Source: Ischnura elegans
Taxonomy: Eukaryota; Arthropoda; Insecta; Odonata; Coenagrionidae
Length of the DNA: 64,000 nt
NCBI RefSeq assembly: GCF_921293095.1
Contig: NC_060258.1
Coordinates: 6,028,607-6,092,606 of the forward strand
Reading direction: 5' to 3'
This document shows, piece after piece, positions 1-11,690 of this stretch. A program made the translations under genes and the position numbers. The notes beneath the pieces were generated by a model. That model was given only the letters and a program-made list of their open reading frames with translations. It was not told where the DNA came from and ran no database searches. The first letter of the stretch is position 1, and each line of letters starts with the position of its first letter.

Positions 1-444
1 TTTATTGTGACAATCAAAGTGCTATCAAATTGTGCCAAAACCCAGTGTTTCATGCAAGGACAAAACATATTGATGTTCGATATCATTTTACTAGGGAATT
101 GATTGAGAAAAATGTAGTGAATGTGGAGTACCTACAAACTGATCTAATGGTGGCAGATATTATGACTAAAAGTCTATGCAAGGTTAAACATTCAAAACTA
201 AAAGACTGTTTGGGACTGTCTTGATTTCTTGTTTTGTATAAATTGTTACTTAATTCACTGCCAATGTCCCTAGAGTGAGAGGGAGTGTTGAGTTTACACT
301 CCAGTGGCATTTCGTTGTTCATTTGTTATGTATCATTCTCTCGTGTACTGCTGTGCACTTCAAGCCTTGTTCTCTCTTCTTGTCTGTCGTCCGTGCAATA
401 AAGACGTGTGTGTTCCGCCCGACGTTTGCCTCGTTCTTTCAACA
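1..444 (+). mobile_element. 3' end of a Copia-type LTR element (fossil)
   Basis: The first 224 bases encode the last part of a Copia-type RNase H region. It is recognisable from the order HARTKHIDVRYHF, then DIMTKSL, then a short tail and stop. A purine-rich tract and a short LTR follow. The rest of the element lies before the window, so whether it is whole cannot be judged. Its LTR differs from that of the Copia element at 49.4 kb, so the two are different families. Confidence 0.85.
286..444 (+). repeat. 3' LTR of the Copia-type fossil
   Basis: The repeat begins TGTTGA directly after the purine tract AGTGAGAGGGAG and closes with TCAACA, the perfect inverted partner of its start. At 159 bp it is short, as is common for Copia LTRs. 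The 3' boundary is inferred from this TG...CA inverted pair because the 5' LTR is not in the window. Confidence 0.65.
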
Positions 445-2360
445 AAATCTCTGTAGATTACTTTCTTCATCGGTTGCTAAGCATAGGTAGGTTTTAACGT
501 ACGAAAAATATTATGTTTTTATTGAACTCTTGTTTTTATTTTAATTTGAATTCCTGTGGTTTGCGTTATTCATAATAACATACCTGCTTACGGTTCAGAA
601 ACTTATTTTCCATTATCAAGGCTTTGGAACATCTAGTTGCAAAAAGTCCTTAAACGTTTTAAATGTTTTGTATAAATTTTGGAAAAAATAAGAAAACTTA
701 TGTGATATAACTTTAATGAATCAATCAGTTTACTCTGTCAGTTAATTAGTTACCTACAATATTATATTTTCACTTTTATTTGTGCATCAATGTTGCATAA
801 TTCTAGTATGCTATATGTTCTGGAACCATCTATGTCACTGCAGTATTCATAAGTTTTTCTTTTTTTGGTTAAAGAATATATTTTTTTTGATAAATCTTAT
901 AGTCAAAATTATATTCGGATTTCCAAATTTTTCTTTTATGGCATTCATATATGTTTTTTCTTTCTGAGTGCATGGCTAAGATGTGTACTGGATTGTTTAT
1001 TTCATTTAAAGATGACTTATTTGATGAATTACTATTTTTTATTAAATGAGATGGCTATCGTACGTAACAGTCTTCACATCCATGGCTTGCCATGAGATAT
1101 GCTCCATTTTTTGGGGTTGTTGACGAAAGTGTTTTGAGTAAAATTTGCACTGGGTATTTTCATTGTAATTTTGATTTGTATGTAATTCCATAGTGTTTGG
1201 AATGGAATGGTTTTGCATTTTTTAAATAAATTTAGCTTATTGCATTTTGGGTATAAGGTCAGAAATTGCCTTTTTTGAGAATGAAATGACATTTTTTTGA
1301 GATTTTTTTTGTAATATTTTAAACTTTATGCAGATTTCTTTGGTAAAGTACTTTTTCACATAAATTTAGAGAGGAAAAAGAATTTACTTTGTATTTTACT
1401 TACAATTAGTGATGAGGTTTAATAATTGAAACATCCATGAAATAAAGGACAGTGTCCGGCGTGAATGGGTGGAAATCTTTGATATTTAGCTTATTAAAAC
1501 AACTTGTCTGTTTCCACACTATTTTATTTTCTCCGACCATGGTTTCGGCAACTTGTGCCATTGTCAAGACATTGGCCATTGTCAACTTGTCACCATGACG
1601 ATGGCATCAGTTGCCGAAACCATGGTCGGTGAAAATAAAATAGTGTGGAAACAGACAAGTTGTTTTAATAAGCTGAATTGAAAAATCGACTAGATGAAAA
1701 GGGTTTCATCCACCAGACTATTGATGTGGAGCTGACAGAATTTCTTAGGTTCTTATTTATCTTTTTTCTCATGCCAAACAATATCCAGTGCATTGGCTGT
1801 TCTGGCAATACTCTCTTGACCATTGTAATTGGTCCCAAGTATCTCTAACTGCTACGCTATCTATGACGTTTTGTGCCCATGGACATTATCTTCTCCTCTT
1901 GGGCGTTTCCCTACAACTCTCTCTTCCAAAATCAAGATGAGGATTTCATACTTTTTTGCCTCAGAAAGTGGCCACACGTGAGATTTACCTATTTCCTCCT
2001 AGATTTCATATTTGGGTTCATATAAACAAGAGGTCAATAGCAATGGATACGCATCAAAAAAATATTCCACATCAAACATTCATATTTAAGACACCACTGC
2101 TGAAAATATTTATTTTCTTATTCCATGGTCCCAAGGATGTTGTAATATGGACTAGATGTGAGTCAGTATAGCAAGTATCATCCTGCATAATTTGGTGTCA
2201 GTAGTTGTTTGGCTTTTGAGTTATTGATTTAAAGACGCATGTCAATTTTTAGGTATTACCTGAAATGACACATTATAAATCTGGTATTATCAAGATTAGA
2301 AATATGCTTCATTTGATGACAATGAAGGAGGTGAGTTTATCACAGTTACTTTCTCCACAG
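445..2360. other. Non-coding stretch, probably intron
   Basis: AT-rich sequence with no coding stretch I can support. It holds one fold-back element (1488-1674). By comparison with the minus-strand gene, it probably belongs to the intron before the first linker exon at 2361. Confidence 0.4.
1488..1674. repeat. Fold-back element with GAAAC hairpin arms
   Basis: Two near-identical arms of about 75 bp face each other; each begins AGCTTATTAAAACAACTTG at its outer end. Near the inner end each arm has a small hairpin (GGCA loop TGCC) immediately followed by GAAACCATGGTC. Similar palindromes with a hairpin and GAAAC occur at 19.7/21.6 kb and 42.2 kb. The 19.7/21.6 kb pair flanks a Penelope-like fragment, so this one may be a pair of Penelope-type terminal repeats. 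No coding part is present. Confidence 0.7.
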
Positions 2361-2528
2361 AGTATCCAAGGGGATGAGGCAGCTGATGACAAACTGGGGT
2401 CTTCTGCTGACACAAAAGACTTCATTCAAGATGAGATACAAGGCACCCCACGTCTCACTTGCTCAGTGCAAACGACTGAAATATACATACCTGTGCCAGA
2501 CTCCCAACAACCCGGAGCTAATATATTG
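2361..2528 (+). CDS. Linker exon (TTEIYIPV cassette) of the left ZAD-C2H2-type gene copy
   Basis: A 168-nt phase-0 exon (56 codons) lies between the acceptor TTTCTCCACAG and the donor GTAAGC. It encodes an acidic, probably disordered peptide with QTTEIYIPVPD near its end. The same cassette occurs four times on the minus strand (46795, 47720, 53009 and, decayed, 56915), always with the same boundaries. It belongs to the linker between the N-terminal ZAD and the C-terminal fingers. No ZAD exons lie upstream in this window and no finger exon follows on this strand, so the copy is incomplete here. Assignment rests on paralogy to the minus-strand gene; the TTEIYIPV motif is not one I can name from a database. 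Confidence 0.7.
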
Positions 2529-3491
2529 GTAAGCTATATTCTTATCCGCAGTAAAACCTTAGTTAAATGACCTTAATTTGTAGGGATTTACTATGATAAA
2601 TGACGATATTTCTTTTGCCCAGTGTAACTGTAGTCATTTCTATGGGTAGTCACCAGCACATAACGAATTTTTGAGGGGCCCCAACGCCCTCAAAAATTTG
2701 TAATGGGTGTGAGGAAAAATGTTTCAGGCTTGTCGATTTTCCCTGGGGTGTCCAGATATCGAGATTTGAATTATCAGGGTTATAATGTTGATCATATGAC
2801 CCTTCAAAAATGCTTAAATTACTTTAAACTCACTACTCATAAAATATCCTGGGGCGAGATCCCAGGTTTTGTCCCCCCCCCCTCAATAATTTTTGTAAGT
2901 CGGCATCCTTAGGTGTAGGTTTGGTTCAGGTACCCTAGATCATGTTGGAGCAATTTATTTCAAAATTGACCATATGTAGGGCTTGTTATAGCACATTTAG
3001 GGCGTGATCGATTCATGTTGGGGCTGATGGCGTATCAAGGGTTGGTTGACCCCATAGTGTCGACTGAGCATAAGGCCCATATTCTAAGATAAACGTATAC
3101 AAGTGTTTTCACCTGTATTGATTGATAAAATTCATGACTTTTAAGTCCTCTCTTGCGATCAAGTTGAAGGAGAGGCATATATCTGGAGACTTAGGCAAAA
3201 CGTGGTTAGGGAAGGCCACCCAGTTGAGATGCAAACCTGCATCCTCTGGGTTGGAAGGTGAAGACTTTAACCGATTTTACTGTGCCAGGCAAATTCAGAA
3301 GCATTCCACATCAATGTGTGCAGAATAAACTAGTCATTTTATAGTAGTTGTTCACTAACATCTTGTGCAAAATACTTTGGCTTTCAAGTAAAAGAGGAGG
3401 TTTTATTGTTAATACTCATATGCATTAGCATTATTATTGTCATGTATTATTATTATGCCTTTTTTGATTGACACTCAGCATTGTCTTCTAG
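2529..3491 (+). other. Intron of the left gene copy
   Basis: Runs from the GTAAGC donor to the TTCTAG acceptor of the next exon. It contains a tRNA-like SINE on the minus strand (about 3150-3300) and otherwise nothing recognisable. Confidence 0.5.
3150..3300 (-). mobile_element. tRNA-derived SINE (candidate)
   Basis: On the minus strand the sequence reads like a tRNA gene: a box-A-like segment ending GGTTAAAGTC, then a box-B-like segment GCAGGTTTGCATCTC about 35 bases later. The body does not fold into a clean tRNA, so a SINE head is more likely than a functional tRNA. Confidence 0.4.
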
Positions 3492-3611
3492 TTTAATCTT
3501 AAAGAGGAGAACGAAGACCCTCTCACTGAAGGAAATTATTCTGTGATGCACACAACAGATCCAGCCATAATTTCGACTGATGTCTCAGAGCCATTGGCAA
3601 CGGATGACTGG
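3492..3611 (+). CDS. Second linker exon (SEPLATDD) of the left gene copy
   Basis: A 120-nt phase-0 exon between CTTCTAG and GTGAGT. The peptide is acidic and ends SEPLATDDW. It pairs with the minus-strand exon at 45993-46106 (38 codons, ending DPLATDDL), and the shared start is F-x-x-K-x-ENED. Two extra codons are present here. It has the same place in the linker as its partner, directly after a TTEIYIPV cassette. Confidence 0.7.
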
Positions 3612-6579
3612 GTGAGTGTAATTTTCCTTTGTTTGGTGCAGTTTTGCTACTGCATAACTTCAGTCCTCCATGGTATATTCCAATATCACTGACGACTCAC
3701 ACACACTTCACGTGATCATTATTTGTCATTTCCAAATAATCACTACAGCAATCACTCTTGTTTGTTTAATCAAGTGATTTTCTGAATTGAGCATCGAGCG
3801 CCATTGTTGTTTACGATCACTATGAAGCTGAGGATTCTCATCACTTTTCCATCACTCGTCTGGTCACATTTTCTGTTGCTGAAACCTCATATCAGCCAAT
3901 CAGAATGGTTACTGGTATGGAGAGATTGCAGCGCAGTACTTGTCAATCATGGGAACATCATAGAGCTGTGATATCAGAAATGATAGGAGAAGTGACAGAG
4001 GAAGGGGCTGTGTGGTTCAGAAAAATGATATCTCAAGCTGATACTTATCCGGTATGGAAAAACGTTCACTCAATTGATCAGAGAGGGACAAAACAAATGA
4101 TGCTATGATTCAGGCTTGACCAGAAAAACAAAAGCTTTATGCTTACTTTCTAAAATTTGAATAAGTAAACTTGACATGGGTCATAATTCTTCATTAGAAC
4201 TATCATTGGCACTTGACATGTAAATTACAGAAAAAACTTTTGGGCTGCATTTCTATTCATATTTTGAAGTTTACTCATACATTTCCAAACAGATTCTGAC
4301 CACTTTGGTAAGGGAGATCAAGGGAATTGAATTCCCAAAGGTTTTTATTTCTGACTAAAATAGAGGTTTGTCCGGGGCTCCCGCATAACTGCTTAATCCT
4401 TAAAACCATAAATATGCCATTAATTTAGTCATCAAACCTGAAAAATTTCTGAAACTTAATTGAAAAACTATGATTGATGGATCAAAAAGAATCAATACGA
4501 CTATCATATTTCAAGGTCAATCACTCATTTATCTGCACACACATGTACAAAGCGCATGTATTGGTCCGTGTTCCATTAAAACACATTGGCCATCAGACTT
4601 CACCAAATCTGGATAACCACTAACTTAGATATGTTCATTAACCCTGGTGAAATTTCAGACACTACCTAACTTCCGTGCGACCCTTCTCCCTCTATTTTCC
4701 CACTCACAACCTATAGCCAGCACTGAATTTTTCTAACCATTGGTGATGTCATAAGAAATAGAATTTTTATATCTGTGTTTGCATTCACTGAATCTGCCAC
4801 ATTTGTTAAATTTATAGTTGCTGTAAGGCCTGTGATTGTTACTTGATCAATGATTCATTGTAAAATGGTGCCTCAACTGACCATGAATTTGACAATATGA
4901 AGACTATGAATACCTGGAAAAAAATGAATTTTATTACTAGGTTAAAGTGGGAACCCTGTGTGTCTTTCTTGAAAAAAAATCTTTCAAATTGAGCGACTCA
5001 CTGCACTGAACAGGTTGGAGGCATACGGGTGCTATGATCACTCACCTTTTTCTTGCTGAGCAAGTGAGGGCTCTGATGTCATGGCACTTCCCACTTTTGT
5101 GAGCATAGATATATTTACTATGCTCTCTTCCGATGGCCACAAAGCAGAAGGAAGGATCATCATCACGAGTAAACAATCATACGATTGGTTTGATACAGCT
5201 CTCCTATCCTCTAGACATTTTTTAGCTAACTATTTCTTCTCTTTTACATCCTTAAAGACCTGTGCTATGAAACTCATTCAAGGCCCTTCCTTGCCCTTAT
5301 TTCCTTCCACCTGTCCATTTACAATTGTGTTCATTGCACCATCATGTCTCATAATGTGGCCAACTGCACAATTCTATATTTTGCTAAGGGTTTTTAGAAG
5401 ACTTGTCATTTCCCCCTCTCTTCTTAGCACTTCCTTGTTACATACACGGTCAATACCCTTTATCTTCATCATTCTTAGGTAATACTACATTTGACATGCT
5501 ACCTCCTCTCGACATATCTGCTGCTGTCAACGTCCAAGCCTCACTTCCATAAAGAGACATACTCCATTAGGAAGGAAAATAAGTGAAATTCATGTTACCG
5601 ATTGTTGCATATGCTACACTCACACTCAGTGATCGTGTTATGATGATCAACTGATCACTAAGTATAGTGCGGCTGAATACACCAAATGATTTGAGTCATT
5701 CCTTGGTAAATCGTTGAAAATGAAAAAAGAAAACATTAATGATGAATGATAAATTTGAAATGAAATTGGGTTACGTTGGTTATGGTCGGTTGCCTTTCCA
5801 CTAAATCAGTTGATGATGCAGTTTCTAGCCGTTCCTGCCAAAGAAAACTTGTTCCCAAAAAAGAGTTTATGTAAGGCGTATTCTTACTATATCAGATTTG
5901 GATATTGTGTGAACTGTAAAGGGGAAATTATGATGGGGACTCAGGATTTGTCGTTGACCATAGTGAGGTTATTTTGATGGAGCTTGTTGTAAGTATATAG
6001 TTGGTAGAGTACACAACTCGAGTATGAGAGGAAATGAAAAACTTGTTATACCTCACCACCGAACAGTGACATTCAATAAATCATTCATTGTTGCTGCATG
6101 CTGTAAATGGAACAACGTTGACTTACCGTTATGTAAATCATCATCACTCACCTCCATCTAGCAAATGCAATTTATAGAATACAACCGCTTTTTACATGAG
6201 TACAAGTCAAAGTAAACAGTGAAAACAGTATTTTGAAGGAATTCAAGTTTGACTCAAGTCTTAGTCACACATTCAAGCATTGGACAAATATTCATTCACA
6301 CATTAGTAGTGATTTCTTACTTGATACTTATCCTACCTTTTCTTGATAAAATTAATGTTTTTTTATCAAAAATGATGATAGATTATTGTACAAATTGGTG
6401 CATATAATTGTGATGCACAAGCTGTTAACAAATTTCACAGTTGGGTTTTTTGGGGTGGTGTGTACATATGTATCAATGATATTGGGTAATAGGAATAATT
6501 TTTTTGGCAAATTCACAAAGCTATTTCTTTATTTCCATATCCCCGTCTTTAATGATGCTGATTGTGGACTCATATGCAG
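3612..6579 (+). other. Long intron of the left gene copy
   Basis: Contains a LINE tail on the minus strand (5080-5600) that has a counterpart at the matching position of the right arm (43140-43560). Stretches near 4290-4400 and 5820-5960 match, in inverted order, 44270-44350 and 42640-42740. I found no counterpart here of the two SDDEG exons at 41.2 and 44.8 kb. Confidence 0.5.
5080..5600 (-). mobile_element. LINE 3' coding tail, degenerate
   Basis: On the minus strand the translation has the usual end of a non-LTR retrotransposon ORF2: GHIMRHDG, then a G-x-VEGNKGK stretch, then an F-I-x-Q-V-x-KDV segment after the polymerase domain. Stops interrupt it and the reverse transcriptase itself is missing. 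A homologous copy lies at 43140-43560 in inverted orientation, so the insertion is older than the locus duplication. Confidence 0.65.
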
Positions 6580-6711
6580 GCACAGGCCTCAACATCTTCC
6601 CAAGGTGAAGAGGCGGATGTTAAATGCACAGGAGCCAATGTGACAGATCTTGACTCTATACTGGTGTTAGCCAGGAAAGAAATATCTCCCAAGGAGACTG
6701 ATGCCACTAAG
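6580..6711 (+). CDS. Third linker exon of the left gene copy, donor altered
   Basis: A 132-nt phase-0 exon after the acceptor CATATGCAG, encoding 44 residues that end ARKEISPKETDATK. The minus-strand partner (39488-39541) keeps only the last 18 residues. At the 3' end the partner has the donor GAG|GTATGC, whereas here the same place reads AAG|ATATGC, so the first intron base pair is AT instead of GT. If this is not an assembly error, the exon cannot be spliced normally and the copy is probably non-functional. Confidence 0.55.
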
Positions 6712-7952
6712 ATATGCATAAAATTCTCATTCAATTTAATTAATGGATGAAAGTGATATCTGGGAGTAATCCTGTAATCCAAATTCTGCAAACATGGGCT
6801 ATTTTGAAACCTTGATCACTATTTTAAAAATTGGGCACAATGTTCTGTAACCGATGCCACATGGCATGGTTTATGGGTAACCTAATATCAGTGTTCATGG
6901 CAGAAAGGTAGCTCATGCAATATCGTGTATGAGTGTGTTTGTGTTCATAGTGAAGCATGAATGGGCTCGATTGTAAAGTGTTTCCCCCTCCCCCCACGAT
7001 TTCCCAATTTTCTGATGTCGTGGTTCTTCCATGTTGGGTATGTGACCGGTGAAATGTCACCATTTTTCCCCACCCCTCCATCCAAACAGCACCTATAAGC
7101 AGGGAATAGAGGGTGACATAATTAATACCCCCTCCCTCTACAAAATGAGAACATTCTTTGACAAACCACCCTCCCCATAGTGGGTATTCTAAGAAAACTT
7201 GCTTCTTTCCGGATTTCCCCCACCTGCCCCAGAAAACTAAGCCTCGGTGGGTTATAACATCTGGACGAATTTCAGCTCATGGTGACACCTGGACCCTGGC
7301 TTCATTTTATTGCCAAAGGCTGTGCCGGTCAGCTGAAGGTGTGTGCCTGTCATGTGAAGGAGAGGTAGAGAGAGAAGAGAATCATGGAGGATTGACTGAG
7401 ATGTGAAGAGTGGTGAAGAAGGGGAAATAGGAGAAGAGAAGGGTAGATTTCCCATGCCAAGAGGAATAACATAAACCCACGATGCCTCAAATTAAATATT
7501 TTCTCAGTTCACGATTAAGGAAGACACAATGACCCCGACAGCAGCCAGCCGAGGAGGTCATCTGCATCCATGACTGAGAATCAATGAATAAAACAGTTAT
7601 CCCCCAATACATCCCCCCTACGGTTAGAAGATTCACGAAGAAGTCCTCTATATCCCCCAATCAAGAATGAAAGAACTAGCTTTGAAGAAGACCGTTTGCC
7701 CCATATTAATTGTCCCATGCCTTTTTTTATTCTTTTGCCCTCCTGTTTTCCCCATGAAGGACTGTATATTTTAGTATTTAGGACTGAGTGTATCATTGGC
7801 TTGTGTTTAGGTCAATTGTTGGTGTTGTCACTTCATTTGTTTTGGTATTCGTCCTAGAGATTCACTCGAAGTTAATATTCTTGTTTCATTAAAAAAAAAT
7901 AGTAAAGAGGTATCACTTGTTTATGGTAAATCTGAAATCTGCTTACTTTCAG
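6712..7952 (+). other. Intron of the left gene copy
   Basis: No gene seen. Blocks at 6890-7080 and 7560-7900 match, inverted, 39030-39240 and 38290-38560 in the right arm. The last 150 bases before the next exon correspond to over 3 kb in the right arm, where transposons have been added. Confidence 0.5.
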
Positions 7953-8000
7953 CCAACTGATAAGGGGAATGGAGGGCTGGTTCAGGATGGGCAACTGTGG
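7953..8000 (+). CDS. Fourth linker exon of the left gene copy
   Basis: A 48-nt exon between TACTTTCAG and GTGAGTGCTC encodes PTDKGNGGLVQDGQLW. Its partner on the minus strand is 73 nt (35222-35294). That partner ends in the phase needed to join the finger exon, whereas this copy ends in phase 0 and would be out of step with a finger exon of the same design. No finger exon follows on this strand in the window. Confidence 0.55.
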
Positions 8001-8129
8001 GTGAGTGCTCTTCAGTGCTTGAAATTGACTCTTCACAGAAAAGAGTTGTAGCTAAATCTGACATGGGAATATTAAAACAACAAATTTCAGCATTCAATCA
8101 AATTTTGCCTACCACCCATGAAATTTTTT

Positions 8130-8268
8130 CATACATTGATTCTATTGTCTATGTTACAGAGGAATTCATCAATATTTCAATAAATTTCACCGACATTTTT
8201 TATGTTTGTCTCGACCTTAAATCCTTGAGTGACAACTCGGCACTTTAACCACTGCGCTAATGCTCATT
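8130..8268 (-). mobile_element. tRNA-derived SINE
   Basis: The minus strand reads GAGCATTAGCGCAGTGGTTAAAG, with a clear tRNA box A (TAGCGCAGTGG), followed about 35 bases later by a weaker box B around AAGGTCGAGAC. The tail is AT-rich. The inverted partner at about 34940-35120 carries the same SINE at the matching place, so it predates the duplication. Confidence 0.6.
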
Positions 8269-8593
8269 TTGCAGAGTGGCTCTTATGCATGACTACATTT
8301 GACCTGTAAATGTTTAACTGCATTTTAGTTTAAACAATTTGGTTATATAACCCCAAATGGTGGCTGATTAAAGGGCAGCTTCCATTGGCACTATATATAA
8401 CAGTAAAATGTGATTGAATTCTGAGATTCGGTTTTTGGACACTCCCCTTTGAAGGATAAAGCATCTGAATTTGTCTTCTATGTATACTCTTTTTAGTTTA
8501 TGTTAATAGTTCTTCTGGGGAATATTATCAGGTCGGCAAATGTCTAGTAAAAATTTCATCATGCTTCAGTGATATAAACCAATATTTGCAGTC

Positions 8594-8601
8594 ATGTGCA
8601 T
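8594..8601. other. Unoccupied target site ATGTGCAT
   Basis: This octamer and its flanks match, in inverted orientation, the sequences on both sides of the hAT-type element at 31263-34613. There the octamer is duplicated; here it is single. This is a natural empty site in the paralogous arm. It fixes the element's ends and shows that it arrived after the inverted duplication. Confidence 0.85.
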
Positions 8602-9079
8602 TCATATGGGATTCCAGCATACTTTACTTAACAATTTTGCTATTGAGACTGGTTAATTGAAAATAATTCCCAATAAATTACTTGTGAAGAATACTTAGCA
8701 TATGATTCCTGTTCCCATGTCAATTGCTGTGTCCATAGACAAAATTAACATGGAACTTGTTGAAATGAGTGAAAATGGCTTGGTTTAATTATGATGTAAT
8801 GGGAAAATTTTGCTTTGATACACAACCCATCCAATTCACTGTTTTGTGCTTTTGGCAACTGTGCTTTAGTAGGTGTAACAGGTAATCATGGAAGAACTGA
8901 AATATGGAAAAAATCTGATTTGGTTATAAATGGGCTAAGCATAATTTTAATACCTCACGGCTTCATCCAAAACTTTTAAAAGCAGTACAGGGAAGTACAG
9001 GGCATCACCCTCATTGAGGGTGAATATGAGAAGTTTGAATTATTAGGATGGTAATTTAACTTTTTATTTATTTCAAGGC
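8602..9079. other. End of the left arm of the inverted duplication
   Basis: Matches the right arm in inverted order down to the shared hairpin around CACCCTCATTGAGGGTG (about 9008-9025 here, about 30740-30760 there). Similarity fades just before the TIR element starting at 9083. No coding sequence seen. Confidence 0.5.
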
Positions 9080-10507
9080 TTAGGGGCCTATTACGAACGA
9101 GAAGTCGGTGCGCACGGCCGGGCAGAGTTTTCGTTCCGTATACGGTGTCACACCGTCCCTTGCGATTGCGAATGGTCGGGTCGGAGAGTCACCGCCAGGC
9201 AGAGAGACTCTCTAGGGGTCGGTGAAGAGCGATGTGGTGGAAGTGACGTTTGTATGAAAAATTCTGAGCTCCTTCAACCTGAAAATGTTGTAGCCCATGG
9301 GAAGGGCTTGTGGTGTTCCAAATCTGCGGCAACTTTCTAGCAGACGAATATTTCGGCAACAGTTGTTCCACTACATGTACTTAATACCCTGCAAGCCACC
9401 TTTAGGGTGTTTGGCAGGGGGTGATCAATCACCAGCATGCAGCATGCATTTGGACTCCCACATGCTCACCACACCGTCCAAAAAACGTCCCGTATTATTA
9501 CAAACTCTACTATTATATGCTGTTAGAAATAGAATATAGAATAAAATATCAGATACATGCATTAAGTTTTACATGGGTTAGTAGGCTACACTACAAGTCA
9601 TGCAATCTATTTACGAGTTCTATTGCTGCCATTATAATCTCTTATTGATCGTGGAAAAAATGACATTCAGAATCTGTCTGTTCTGCGATCTATCTCTCTT
9701 ATTTTATTTATATGATCTGATCTTCCATAGTACGTTGGCGTCTGCAAGATATGATTAACTTCTTCAGAAAAGACACTGCTCTTGAATTTATCTAAAAGGT
9801 TTAGTCTATTTTTCAATCTACGGTCCGACAGAGATTCCCATCCGAGGTAGTCAATAACAAAAATAGTAGTATTTATGGATTAATAGGGATGTGTTTTACG
9901 TTAATTCTCCTTTAAAAATTAACAAATGAACAAATTTCGCTCTTTTATTCATACTTGTGGGATAAAAAGTTGAATAAAACAATAATTAGCAGTGCCACGT
10001 GGAAGAAATATTTTTAAAAATCACGTATGAGCAGACGCAGTTAGTGGCAAATTGCATGACAGGCCATCGACAAATTGCGGTAGAAGTATTTTTAGTGCAA
10101 GGTGAACCACTAATTCCATCAGAGCTATGACCAAAATGCGCATTCTAAAAATTACATGAAAATCCACCACCGATACTTAGCTAGAGAGCACAGACAATAT
10201 AACACTCAACATCTGTGAAATGACAAAGCATCTGTTGCTCTGCATTCCTTTCGTGTAAGAATCGGGGTATGGAACCTAATGTGAATTCAGAGAACGCGAA
10301 AGGCACATTTGAACAGTGAAAAATAACTTTTTGGCTATTATATTTGAAAAGCCATAGAGAATTAAAAACACAAGATATGCACTTCTGGTTACAAGAAAAT
10401 TTTATCTCAATGCAATGTGACAGAGTTTCGCCATTTCTTTGGTTTATTCACGGTTACACAATCACAGCAAAACACTGTTCCCACAATATAAACATGTTTC
10501 ACTGTAT

Positions 10508-10572
10508 CGTGGATGTAACATGTTATTAAACATGTTACATTCACGATCTCACATGCATGTGAGATCGTGAAT
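10508..10572. repeat. Two adjacent palindromes, one perfect over 34 bp
   Basis: Positions 10539-10572 are a perfect palindrome with no spacer, centred on CACATG|CATGTG. Directly before and overlapping it, 10508-10545 forms an almost perfect second palindrome around AACATGTTATTAAACATGTT. A GC-rich CCGCGG stretch and a short CA repeat follow. Confidence 0.85.
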
Positions 10573-10656
10573 CGGTTCCGCGGCCAACACACACACACAA
10601 GCTACAACTTATTTCCAAATTGCAGGTGAAATCCACAATCGATTCAAGCTCACACC

Positions 10657-10850
10657 CCCTGTAAACACAATGAGTTGCAGCAACGTTGCAGTCAGGTTGC
10701 ACGAGGTTGCAGAGGTTGCAGGGCTGTTGAGGTCTCTTTGCAACGTCCTGGCAACGTTGCAGACAGGTTGCACGAGGTTGCAGAGCTACTTAGGTCTCTT
10801 TGCAACGTTGCAGACAGGTTGCTTTGCAACGTCCTTACAACAATTTTCCC
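10657..10850. repeat. AACGTT iteron block, left, with CCCTGTAAAC end
   Basis: Starts CCCTGTAAACACAATG and continues with repeats of GTTGCA, GCAACGTTGCAG and ACAGGTTGCACGAGG, including two diverged units of about 70 bp (GCAACGTTGCAGACAGGTTGC). It mirrors the block at 14850-15104, which ends with the inverted sequence GTTTACAGGG. Confidence 0.7.
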
Positions 10851-11299
10851 TCATTCATTAAAATATGAAAATATTGAGCTAAAAGAATAGGTACCCACAC
10901 AGCAGAGGATATTCCTGGAATATCCTATTTTGATCCCTTATATCCCTATTTCGTCCCAGAGACATTGCGAACCATTGTGGGATATTCGCGGTATATATTT
11001 TGACAGTAGGCTTTTGTGTATGTAATAACTGAGTCACAGTTGTTACAGTGTGTTTCATCATTTATTTTCGGAACACCCAAGAACGCCGTCCACCTGGGGT
11101 GCTATGAAATGCAGATTAATTAAAAAATCAATCAATTCCCTTAAGATGTAAAAAAAATCCTGCCCTGATAAGTTTTCCTCGTTTCATAAAGAAGAATGTT
11201 CTTCGAAATGTGATTTCACTCGTGCTTTTTAACCTACTAAGGCGATGATACAAAAAAGATATATTTCCCAGTGGGATTTATTCCTCAAGTCATAAGGCG

Positions 11300-11690
11300 A
11301 AACTTAATTTTTCGCCTACCAAGATTTAGACTCCCGCCCGCGATGTCGAGCTATCGATTGTGGATACCATCGATGGTCGATTCCACCAATAGTCGATTTC
11401 CATCGAGAGAAAAACAACATGCCAACGGCCATGGCCGTTTGATGGCCGTTGTCGTATTCATGTGCACATTAATAATGTTACGTGAACTGTGTTGTGTTCT
11501 TCGTGAGCGGAATTGATCCTGCCGAAGCATATCAGCCTCTTAAGTTCTTCTTTTACTTGTTTCACCAGCACCTAGGCAATCATCTACTGTTACTACGTAA
11601 TTTTGTAGTGTTATGTTTGCGAAACTTCTCCAACAAAAGTTTATCAACCGCTGAAGTTCTACTTTTGCTTCCTTCATCAGAATCTGGGTA
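11300..11690 (+). other. Possible 5' region with splice donor
   Basis: A more GC-rich patch contains several ATCGAT/ATCGAY sites (around 11350-11405). About 290 bases further on is a good donor, CTGG|GTAAGTAGAAG, near 11689. It could be a promoter and untranslated first exon for the DUF4806 exons downstream. No coding sequence supports this. Confidence 0.2.
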
